Below, one piece after another: positions 55,758-64,000 of a stretch of DNA of 64,000 bases. The notes beneath the pieces are model-generated. The model did not search any database and had not been told where the DNA came from. It was given only the letters and a program-made list of their open reading frames with translations. Source of the DNA: a bacterium (GTDB lineage: Bacteria > Pseudomonadota > Alphaproteobacteria > Rhodobacterales > Rhodobacteraceae); the NCBI GenBank assembly GCA_016124195.1, contig WGOE01000004.1:1-64000 (forward strand). Direction: 5' to 3'. Each line of letters starts with the position of its first letter. Position 1 is the stretch's first letter. Both the position numbers and the translations under genes were made by a program.

Positions 55758-56771
55758 ATGGTCACGCTGAAACAGATCGCCTCTGCCGTCGGCGTCAGCC
55801 AGGCCACCGTCTCGCGCGTGCTGAATTTCGATGCGACGCTGTCGGTCTCGGCCCAGACCCGGCAGGCCATCATCGAGACGGCCGAGGCGATGAACTATGC
55901 CACGCCGCGCGCCCGTCAGCGCGCCCGCGCCGATCAGGGCGAGGCGCCGACCAAGATTGCCCTCGCGCATTTCCTGCGCCCCGATCAGGAACTGGCCGAT
56001 CCCTATTATGTGGGCCTGCGGCTTGGCATCGAAAGCCGCTGCGCCGCGCTGCGGCTCGAGGCGATCAAGATCTATCATTCGGAAACTCCGCTTGATCCCA
56101 AGGTTCTGGCCCAGACCGCCGGCCTCATCTGCATCGGCCTGCACGAAGCGGACGAGCTGGACTGGCTGAAATCCCAGGCCCGCCACATCATCTGCGCCGA
56201 TTTCTTTCCCGAGGACGAGGAACTGGACGCCGTGGCCAGCGACCGCGCCGGGGCGATGCGCAAGCTGGTCGGCGCCCTTTCGGCCGCGGGCTACAAGCGA
56301 ATCGGTTTCGTCGGCTGGTGGGACCGCGACCGGCATGGCCAGATCGCGCGCCGCGAAACCCGCTGCAACGCCTATATCGAATGGATGCAGGCGGCCGGGC
56401 TTTACGATCCCGACATCTGCCAGGTCGATTTCAACACCGAGGAATCGGGCTATCGGCTGACCCAGTCGGTCCTGTCGCGCCCGAACCGGCCCGACGCGCT
56501 GATCTGCGGCAATGACAACATGGCCGTCGGCGCCTACCGCGCCATTCACGAACTGGGCCTGCGCATCCCGCAGGACATTGCGGTGGCTTCTTTCAATGAC
56601 ATATCGGTGGCGCAATTTCTCAACCCGCCGCTGTCCACCGTCCATCTGCCGGCCGAGGAGATCGGCGAAACCGCCGTGGACATGCTGATGGAACGCATTG
56701 CCGGCCGCCAGATCCCCAAGCGTACAACCCTTGCCGCCCGCATGATCTGGCGAGGCAGCACGCGCGTCTGA
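55758..56771 (+). CDS. LacI family transcriptional regulator
   Basis: Sugar-responsive regulator of 337 residues. The N-terminal LacI helix-turn-helix reads VTLKQIASAVGVSQATVSRV with hinge helix, followed by a periplasmic-binding-like effector domain (PDALICGNDNMAVGAYRAIH, VASFNDISVAQFLNPPLSTV), of the EbgR/GalR type. It lies just upstream and in the same direction as a lac-like operon, whose promoter carries a palindrome that could be its operator. ATG 55758 starts directly at the HTH; the frame is open 16 codons further upstream. Confidence 0.9.
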   Translation: MVTLKQIASAVGVSQATVSRVLNFDATLSVSAQTRQAIIETAEAMNYATPRARQRARADQGEAPTKIALAHFLRPDQELADPYYVGLRLGIESRCAALRLEAIKIYHSETPLDPKVLAQTAGLICIGLHEADELDWLKSQARHIICADFFPEDEELDAVASDRAGAMRKLVGALSAAGYKRIGFVGWWDRDRHGQIARRETRCNAYIEWMQAAGLYDPDICQVDFNTEESGYRLTQSVLSRPNRPDALICGNDNMAVGAYRAIHELGLRIPQDIAVASFNDISVAQFLNPPLSTVHLPAEEIGETAVDMLMERIAGRQIPKRTTLAARMIWRGSTRV

Positions 56772-56807
56772 CCAGGCGCCTCGTCATGCTGCAATGCAGC
56801 GGATAAA

Positions 56808-56852
56808 TTTTTACTAAAAAAACTTGCCAGACATTTTCCTCTCGGCTAGCGT
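56808..56852 (+). promoter_or_regulatory. Promoter and likely LacI-type operator of the lac-like operon
   Basis: The palindrome TTTTTA-C-TAAAAA at 56808-56820 lies directly before a promoter with TTGCCA (56824-56829), a 17-base spacer and TAGCGT (56847-56852). A small CGGGGC/GCCCCG hairpin (56861-56880) and a GGGAGG ribosome binding site follow. That the upstream LacI protein binds the palindrome is inferred from position. Confidence 0.55.
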
Positions 56853-56898
56853 TTGAAGGACGGGGCACCCAAGGGCCCCGCATTTTGGGAGGAATGAC

Positions 56899-58170
56899 AT
56901 GAAGCCTTTCGCCTTCACCTGGCGGACGAGCCTTTTGGCCGCTGCCGGTATCCAGCTTTTGACCGCCACCATGGCGCTGGCCACGGATGTGACCGTCTGG
57001 TGCTGGGACCCGAACTTCAACGGCGCTTCGATGAACGAAGCCATCTCGCGCTATTCCGCCGGCCATCCGGACGTGAAAATCAAGGTGGTCGATTTCGCCA
57101 AGGCCGATCTTGAACAGAAGCTGCAGACGCAGCTGGCCTCGGGTCAGACCGAGGGCCTGCCGGATATCGTGCTGATCGAAGACTACGGCGCCAAGAAATA
57201 CCTTCTGTCCTTCCCGGGCGCCTTCGTGCCGATGACCGGGCTGATCGACTATTCCAAGTTCGCCCCCTACAAGGTCGAACTGGCCACGGTGGACGGCAAG
57301 ACCTATTCGCTGCCCTTCGATTCGGGCGTGACCGGCCTCTTCTACCGCACGGACCTGCTGGAGCAGGCCGGCTACAAGGCTGCCGATCTGCAGGACATCA
57401 CCTGGGATCAGCTGATCGACATCGGCAAGAAGGTGGCCGAAAAGACCGGCAAGCCGATGTTCGGCATCGACCAGAACGACGCGGGCGCGGTCCGCATCAT
57501 GATGCAGTCGGCCGGGTCCTGGTATTTCAAGGATGATGGCAAGGCCAACATCAAGGACAACCCGGTCTTCAAGGCGTCGCTCGCGACCTGGGTCAAGATG
57601 CTGCAGACCAAGGAGCTTTACAAACCCGTCTCGGGGTGGGGCGACTATACCGGCGCCTTCAACAAGGGCGACGTGGCGGCCGTCTTCACCGGCGTTTGGA
57701 TGACCGGCACGATCAAGGCCAATGGCATGTCCGGCAAATGGGCCGTGGCGCCGATTCCGAAGCTGGCCGGCGTCGATGGGGCCACCCATTATTCCAACCT
57801 CGGCGGGTCGAGCTGGTATGTCCTGTCCTCGTCCAAGTCCAAGGATGCGGCGCTTGACTTCCTCAAGACCGAATGGGCCGGCGACGTCGACATGTACCAG
57901 AAGATCCTGGTGGGGCAGGGTGCCTTCTCGTCCTACCTTCCGGCGCGCGATGGGGAAGCCTATTCCGCCAAGGACGACTATTTTGGCGGTCAGGGTGTCT
58001 GGGCCAGCTTCTCGGACTGGCAGGCCAAGATCCCGGGCGTGAACTACGGCGTCTACACCAACGAGGCCGATGCCGCCGTGGCAGCCCAACTGCCCGGACT
58101 GGTGGCCGGCGGTTCGATCGACGACGCGATCACGGCGATCGACGCGCAGCTTGAACAGCAGATGCAATAA
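56899..58170 (+). CDS. lacE: Sugar ABC transporter substrate-binding protein (LacE-like)
   Basis: Periplasmic binding protein of 423 residues with a Sec signal peptide (cleavage likely after TMALA). CUT1-type features: VTVWCWDPNFNGASMNEAIS, the LPFDSGVTGLFYRTDLLEQA strand-helix and a C-terminal helix-rich lobe. Gene order with two permeases, a GH2 hydrolase and an ATPase is that of lacEFGZK of Agrobacterium, so the substrate is probably lactose or another beta-galactoside or beta-glucuronide. A strong GGGAGGA site precedes the start. Confidence 0.85.
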   Translation: MKPFAFTWRTSLLAAAGIQLLTATMALATDVTVWCWDPNFNGASMNEAISRYSAGHPDVKIKVVDFAKADLEQKLQTQLASGQTEGLPDIVLIEDYGAKKYLLSFPGAFVPMTGLIDYSKFAPYKVELATVDGKTYSLPFDSGVTGLFYRTDLLEQAGYKAADLQDITWDQLIDIGKKVAEKTGKPMFGIDQNDAGAVRIMMQSAGSWYFKDDGKANIKDNPVFKASLATWVKMLQTKELYKPVSGWGDYTGAFNKGDVAAVFTGVWMTGTIKANGMSGKWAVAPIPKLAGVDGATHYSNLGGSSWYVLSSSKSKDAALDFLKTEWAGDVDMYQKILVGQGAFSSYLPARDGEAYSAKDDYFGGQGVWASFSDWQAKIPGVNYGVYTNEADAAVAAQLPGLVAGGSIDDAITAIDAQLEQQMQ

Positions 58171-58328
58171 GCGGACCTCCCGCTGGAGGGGGCTCTGCCA
58201 CGGTTGACGCCGGGGTGGAGCCTCCGAAGGCGGTTTCGCCCGCGGGTCCAGGTTCCGATCCGCGCCGCGGCCCCAAGGTTCCGGGGCCGCGACGTCCAAG
58301 GCAGTTCGGCGCAAGAGGGGGGAGCGAT

Positions 58329-59219
58329 TTGTCAAACGCAGAAAGCAGGCGGGGAAATCTGGCCGGCTGGGCCTTCATCGCCCCCGCAATGGTGCTCTTG
58401 GGCCTCTTCATGGTCTATCCGATCTTCTGGTCGCTCTGGATGAGCTTTCAGACCGGCAAGGGGCTCAACTTCAAATTCGGCGGATTGGCGAATATTATCC
58501 GCCTGACCAAGGACCCGGTATTCCAGCACGCGCTGTCCAACACGATGATTTTCCTCGTCGTGCAGGTGCCGGTGATGATCGTGATGGCGCTCTTGTTCGC
58601 GGTGGCGCTGAACAATCCCGCGCTCAAGGGCCGCGCCATCCTGCGCACGGCGATCTTTCTGCCTTGCGTCACCTCGCTCGTGGCCTATTCGGTCTTGTTC
58701 AAGTCGATGTTCGCCGTGGACGGCGTGGTCAATCACACGCTGATGGCGCTGCATGTCATCTCGGCCCCGATCGGCTGGATGGTGGAGCCGTTCTGGGCCA
58801 AGGTCCTGATCATCCTGGCCATCACCTGGCGCTGGACCGGCTACAACATGGTCTTCTATCTGGCAGCGCTGCAGAACATCGACCCCTCGATGTACGAGGC
58901 GGCACGGATCGACGGCGTGCCCGCCTGGGCGCGTTTCACCCGCATCACCATTCCGATGTTGCGCCCGGTGATCCTGTTCACCACGGTCCTGTCGACCATC
59001 GGCACGCTGCAATTGTTCGACGAGGTCAACACCATCACCGCCAGCGCCGGCAACGGTGGCATGCCGGCCGATTCCACGCTGACCCTGTCGCTGTACATCT
59101 ACAACCTGCTCTTCAAATTCGTGCCGAACTACGGCTATGCCGCCACCGTGTCCTGGCTGATCGTGCTGATCGTGGCCGTCCTGTCCTGGATCCAGTTCCA
59201 GGTGGCAAAGGAGCGTTAG
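58329..59219 (+). CDS. lacF: Sugar ABC transporter permease (LacF-like)
   Basis: Permease of about 296 residues with six membrane helices (first: GWAFIAPAMVLLGLFMVYPIFW) and the ATPase-docking loop YEAARIDGVPAWARFTRITI. It pairs with the following permease, whose start comes one base after this stop. No good ATG exists: the TTG at 58329 with GGGGGGAG directly upstream is proposed, although the frame is open from 58215. The 158-bp gap after the binding-protein gene may allow separate processing, as binding proteins are often made in excess. Confidence 0.85.
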   Translation: MSNAESRRGNLAGWAFIAPAMVLLGLFMVYPIFWSLWMSFQTGKGLNFKFGGLANIIRLTKDPVFQHALSNTMIFLVVQVPVMIVMALLFAVALNNPALKGRAILRTAIFLPCVTSLVAYSVLFKSMFAVDGVVNHTLMALHVISAPIGWMVEPFWAKVLIILAITWRWTGYNMVFYLAALQNIDPSMYEAARIDGVPAWARFTRITIPMLRPVILFTTVLSTIGTLQLFDEVNTITASAGNGGMPADSTLTLSLYIYNLLFKFVPNYGYAATVSWLIVLIVAVLSWIQFQVAKER

Positions 59220-59220
59220 G

Positions 59221-60039
59221 ATGAAGAACCCCCTCGCGCTGATCGGCAGCCTTCTGGCGCAGGCCGCCTTGTGGATTGCGGCCTTCATCTCGGTCTTTCC
59301 GTTCTACTGGATGATCGTGGGGGCGACCAACACCGCCAACGACATTACCAGCGGCAAGGCGAGCTTCGGCACGCATTTGGTTGAGAATACGACGAAATTC
59401 TTCACCACGATCGACGCGCCGCGTGTCTTTGGCAATTCGTTCCTCGTCTCGATCCTCGGTACGATCCTGACGCTCGCCGTGACCTCGCTGGCCGGCTACG
59501 GGTTCGAGATCTTTCGCTCGCGCACCCGCGACCAGATCTTCGCCGGGCTGCTCTTGCTGCTGTCGATCCCCTTTGCCGCGCTGATCGTGCCCCTGTTCAT
59601 GATGTTTTCCCGCGCCGGTCTGATGAACACCTATGCCGGCATCATGCTGCCCGGGATCGCCGCGATCTTCATGATCTTCTACTTCCGCCAGAACACCAAA
59701 TCCTTCCCGCATGAATTGCGCGACGCAGCCCTTCTGGACGGGCTGAAAGAGTGGCAGATCTTCCTCTATATCTATATCCCGGTGATGCGTTCGACCTATG
59801 CGGCGGCGATGATCATCGTCTTCATGACCTCGTGGAACGCCTATCTCTGGCCGCTGATGGTGGTTCAGACCAACGAGATGAAGACGATCACCCTGCAACT
59901 GGCCTCGCTCGCCTCGGCCTACACGCCCGACTATGGCCTGATCATGATCGCCAATGTTCTGGCGACCCTGCCCACCGTTCTTGTCTTCTTCCTGCTGCAG
60001 CGCCGCTTCGTCGAAGGCATGCTCGGCTCTGTCAAATAA
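59221..60039 (+). CDS. lacG: Sugar ABC transporter permease (LacG-like)
   Basis: Second permease of 272 residues, MalG/LacG group with six membrane helices. The ATPase-docking loop reads RDAALLDGLKEWQIFLYIYI, a mild variant of the usual EAA start. The stop is followed nine bases later by the GH2 start, so the genes are tightly linked. Full length. Confidence 0.87.
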   Translation: MKNPLALIGSLLAQAALWIAAFISVFPFYWMIVGATNTANDITSGKASFGTHLVENTTKFFTTIDAPRVFGNSFLVSILGTILTLAVTSLAGYGFEIFRSRTRDQIFAGLLLLLSIPFAALIVPLFMMFSRAGLMNTYAGIMLPGIAAIFMIFYFRQNTKSFPHELRDAALLDGLKEWQIFLYIYIPVMRSTYAAAMIIVFMTSWNAYLWPLMVVQTNEMKTITLQLASLASAYTPDYGLIMIANVLATLPTVLVFFLLQRRFVEGMLGSVK

Positions 60040-60047
60040 GGTTACAA

Positions 60048-62248
60048 ATGCGCATCCTGACCGACTTCAACGACGACTGGCTGTTTGAGGGGCGCGATCA
60101 CGTGCGCCTGCCGCACAATGCGGTCGAATTGCCGTTTTCGTATTTCGACGAAAAGGCTTATCAGCGGTCCTTCACCTATGAAAAGCGCTTTGCCCATGAT
60201 CCGGCCTGGACGGGGCGCGAGGTTTCGCTGCGCTTTGACGGGGCGATGGCCAATGCTGTGGTCCGCCTGAACGGGGTCGAGGTTGCCACCCATGCCGACG
60301 GCTATACCCCCTTCGTCGCCCGACTGACCGAGGGGCTGAAGCCCGGCATGAACCATGTCGAGGTGGTGATCGACGGCGCGGAAAACCCCGCCATCCCGCC
60401 CTTTGGTGGAGCGATCGACTATCTGACCTATGCAGGCATCTACCGCGAGGTCTGGATCGAGGTCGCGGCCCCGGTGTCGATTGGCCGGGTCAAGATCGAA
60501 ACGCCCGAGGTTCTGGCCGCAACCAACCGGCTGACCGCCCGCATCTGGCTGTCCAACCCGCAGGACCGGACCCTGACGGGGTCTGTCGTGGCCACGCTCA
60601 AGGATGCCACGGGCCGCGCCATCGCCACGGCCACGGCCGCGGTGACGGGTGCTGACCTGACGGTCGAGATGGCGGGCCTGACCGGCATCACCCTCTGGTC
60701 GCCCGAGACGCCGGCGCTCTACACGCTCGACCTCGCCCTTGCGACGCCGGCGGGGCAGGACGCGCTGGCCACACGCTTTGGCTTTCGCGAGGTGGCCTTC
60801 ACCAGTTCCGGCTTCCACCTCAACGGCAAGCCGATCAAGCTGCGCGGCCTCAACCGGCATCAGAGCTTTCCCTATATCGGCTATGCGCTTGGCCGCGCCG
60901 CGCAGATCCGCGATGCCGAGATTCTGAAGAACGAACTGCGGGTCAACATGGTGCGCACTTCGCATTACCCGCAATCCACGCATTTCCTGAACCGCTGCGA
61001 CGAACTGGGCCTTCTGGTGTTTGAGGAAATCCCCGGCTGGCAGCACATCGGCGATCTGGCATGGCAGGCGGAATCGGTGGAAAACGTCCGCCGCATGATC
61101 ACGCGCGACTGGAACCACCCCTCTATCGTGATCTGGGGCGTGCGGATCAACGAAAGCCAGGACAATCACGATTTCTATCTTAAAACCAACAAGATGGCGC
61201 ATGATCTTGATACGACGCGCCCGACCGGCGGCGTGCGCTACATCACCGACAGCGAGCTTCTGGAAGACGTCTACACGATGAACGACTTCATCCTCGGCAA
61301 CGAGGAGCTGGGCGGCAACCGGCCCCGCACGCCGCTGCGCCCGCAGGCCGAGGTCACCGGGCTCGACCGCGTCGTGCCCTATATGATTACCGAATTCGGC
61401 GGCCATATGTATCCGACCAAGAGCTTCGATCAGGAACAGCGTCAGGTCGAACATGTCACGCGCCACCTTGACGTGCTGAACGCGATGTATGGCGATCCGC
61501 AGATCGCCGGCGCCATCGGCTGGTGCGCCTTCGACTACAACACCCACAAGGATTTCGGTTCGGGCGACCGGATCTGCCACCACGGCGTGATGGACATGTT
61601 CCGCGAGCCGAAATTCGCGGCCTTCGCCTATGCCAGTCAGGCCGAACCAGACGAAGGCATCGTGATGCAGCCCGTCACCTTCTGGGCGCGGGGTGAGCGC
61701 AACATCGGCGGCGTCCTGCCCCTTATGGTCCTGACCAACTGCGACGAGGTCGAACTGCGCTACGGTGCCAATCCGCCCAAACGCGTCGGTCCCGACCGCG
61801 AACGCTTTCCCCACCTGCCGCATCCGCCCGTCATCCTCGAGCGGCGCCACTTTACCGAAGGCGAGTTGGGCATCTGGGGCATGATGTGGGAAGGCGCCAC
61901 CATCACCGGCTATCTCGGCGGCAAGAAGGTGGCCGAGGTGACTTATGCCGCCGACCCCGTGGCCACCACGCTGCAGGTCGAGCCCGATGCCGCGCGGATC
62001 GGCCGCCATGATGCGGTGCGCGTCATGGTGCGGGCTCTGGATCAGGCCGGCCACAAACTGCCCTTCTTTCCCGAACCGGTGTCGATCACCGTGACCGGCG
62101 CGGGGCGGCGGATCGGCCCGGGCTTCGTGCCGTTGCGCGCGGGCTCGACCGGCTTCTGGGTCCAGGCCACCGGCCCCGGAGAGATTACCATCACTGTCAG
62201 CAGTGACCGGCTCGGCGTGTCGGTCACCCAGATCATCGCGGAGGACGC

Positions 62249-62252
<4 letters not shown>
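60048..62252 (+). CDS. lacZ: Glycoside hydrolase family 2 (beta-galactosidase or beta-glucuronidase)
   Basis: Cytoplasmic GH2 enzyme of 734 residues. Domains in order: jelly-roll sugar-binding domain (about 1-145), immunoglobulin-like domain (about 150-250), TIM-barrel catalytic domain (about 255-545) and a C-terminal beta-rich extension (about 550-734). The acid/base is Glu369 (VRINES) and the nucleophile Glu449 (YMITEFGGH). It probably splits the disaccharide brought in by the transporter encoded around it. The lac-like gene order favours beta-galactosidase, but GH2 also holds beta-glucuronidases and mannosidases, so the symbol is provisional. Its stop overlaps the next start by four bases. 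No signal peptide. Confidence 0.85.
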
Positions 62253-63319
<1,067 letters not shown>

Positions 63320-63336
63320 CTTTCCCTTCATCCAGG

Positions 63337-63378
63337 TAAAAATACTCCACGGGGAGCGCGAGGGGTGTGAAACCCCTC
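63337..63378 (-). repeat. Palindromic intergenic repeat family 1, copy 3
   Basis: Read on the minus strand: GAGGGGT-TTCAC-ACCCCTC, then GCGCTCCCCGTGGAGTATTT. The loop and the CCCGTGGAGTATTT block match the other two copies, while two stem pairs have changed on both sides (C-G to G-C and G-C to A-T). It lies 18 bp after lacK and about 100 bp before rnd. Confidence 0.75.
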
Positions 63379-63479
63379 GCTGGCGCGCGCATTATCGGGC
63401 GCCTCCCCTTTCCATTTGCTACTCGCGCCCCTATAGCGAAGGTACGGGATACCCCCGTGGCCCTGCTTGAAAGCCCCCG

Positions 63480-64000
63480 ATGCGCACCATCTCCACGACC
63501 GAAGATCTCGCCGCCTTCTGCGCCCTGGCCAAGACCCAGCCCTATGTCACGATCGACACCGAATTTCTGCGCGAGCGCACCTTCTGGTCCAAGCTCTGCC
63601 TGATCCAGATGGCACTGCCCGGCAAGGATGGCGAGGCGGTGCTGGTCGACCCGATCGAAGGCGCGCAGATGTCGCTGGAGCCGATCTACGACCTCTTCCG
63701 CCACACGGCGACGGTCAAGGTGTTCCACGCCGCCCGCCAGGACCTCGAAATCTTTTTCGTCGAGGGCAATGTCTTTCCGGTGCCGCTGTTTGACACCCAG
63801 ATCGCCGCCATGGTCTGCGGCTTTGGTGAACAGGTCGGCTATGAGACGCTGGTCAAAAAGATCGCCAAGGCCGATCTCGACAAGACCTCGCGGTTCACCG
63901 ACTGGTCGCGCCGGCCGCTGACGCAGGCCCAGGCCGAATATGCGGTGGCCGATGTGACCCATCTGCGCCAGATCTACGAATGGCTTTCGACCCAGATCGC
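63480..64000 (+). CDS. rnd: Ribonuclease D, 5' part (runs off the window)
   Basis: The first 173 codons of a 3'-5' exoribonuclease for tRNA 3' maturation; the gene continues past the right edge. The DEDD exonuclease motifs can be seen: DTEFLRERTF (Exo I), the VFHAARQDLEIF segment (Exo II) and EYAVADVTHLRQIY (Exo III). The start is ATG 63480, directly followed by the family-typical MRTISTTEDLAAFCALAKTQ. Its HRDC domains would lie outside the window. Confidence 0.93.
   Translation, partial: MRTISTTEDLAAFCALAKTQPYVTIDTEFLRERTFWSKLCLIQMALPGKDGEAVLVDPIEGAQMSLEPIYDLFRHTATVKVFHAARQDLEIFFVEGNVFPVPLFDTQIAAMVCGFGEQVGYETLVKKIAKADLDKTSRFTDWSRRPLTQAQAEYAVADVTHLRQIYEWLSTQI

Overview
This looks like chromosomal DNA of a GC-rich alphaproteobacterium, most likely a purple non-sulfur relative in the Rhodobacter/Paracoccaceae group (order Rhodobacterales). 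The basis is mixed. The sequence shows a 407-residue C4-pathway 5-aminolevulinate synthase gene with a perfect TTGAT-N4-ATCAA (FNR/FnrL) box, a TGA-N9-TCA box like the Iron-Rhodo-box in front of an iron importer, a GTTC-N7-GTTC alphaproteobacterial SOS box in front of uvrA, an ATTC-N8-GAAT SqrR/BigR-like operator in front of a rhodanese gene, and a VPLPA-CTERM protein. That these motifs are typical of Rhodobacterales is established knowledge; the genus itself is not resolved. No CRISPR array, rRNA, or plasmid or phage core was seen.

Layout. 1-3050: edge of an integrated element with an unknown 345-residue protein, a P4-type tyrosine integrase and about 500 bp of non-coding or decayed DNA, all visibly less GC-rich than the rest. 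3054-6269: efeUOB iron importer behind an iron-box promoter. 6500-9641: patatin-like hydrolase, 3-hydroxybutyrate dehydrogenase and a DUF1003 membrane protein. 9650-14701: ugp-type ABC importer (ATPase, binding protein, two permeases) behind a Pho-box-like sequence, ending in a TIM-barrel gene. 15021-17528: RTX protein, tRNA-Asp, and two tandem DUF1344 cassettes that share a conserved, hairpin-forming leader. 17548-19896: GNAT, M20 peptidase and a small secreted protein. 20004-27149: hemA, rodZ-ispG, DsbA-like protein, aminotransferase and cell-wall amidase. 27272-32074: penicillin-binding protein 1A, prfB and a DUF2189 protein.

32064-37379 (mostly minus strand): DHA2 transporter, TfoX-N protein, bactofilin with an M23 peptidase, DUF455 protein and a Bcp-type peroxiredoxin. 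37480-47155: AsmA-like giant protein, queA, two MFS transporters, DUF924 protein and lipoamide dehydrogenase. 47142-50830: rhodanese gene, uvrA and a DUF2892 gene; the two sulfur-related genes look like the separated halves of a YgaP protein placed on either side of uvrA, each with its own redox-type regulatory site. 51049-55447: VPLPA-CTERM protein, mmsA with a divergent LysR regulator, CBS protein and coaD. 55758-63319: a LacI regulator and a lacEFGZK-like operon for uptake and hydrolysis of a beta-galactoside or related sugar. The window ends inside rnd (ribonuclease D).

The most interesting non-coding signals are the duplicated DUF1344 leader, two families of small palindromic intergenic repeats (three and two copies, one with covarying stem pairs), and the set of well-placed redox, iron, SOS and phosphate operators. 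No clearly new multi-gene system was found. The best candidates for something undescribed are the DUF1344 leader RNA, the unknown island protein, and the TIM-barrel protein that occupies the ugpQ position.
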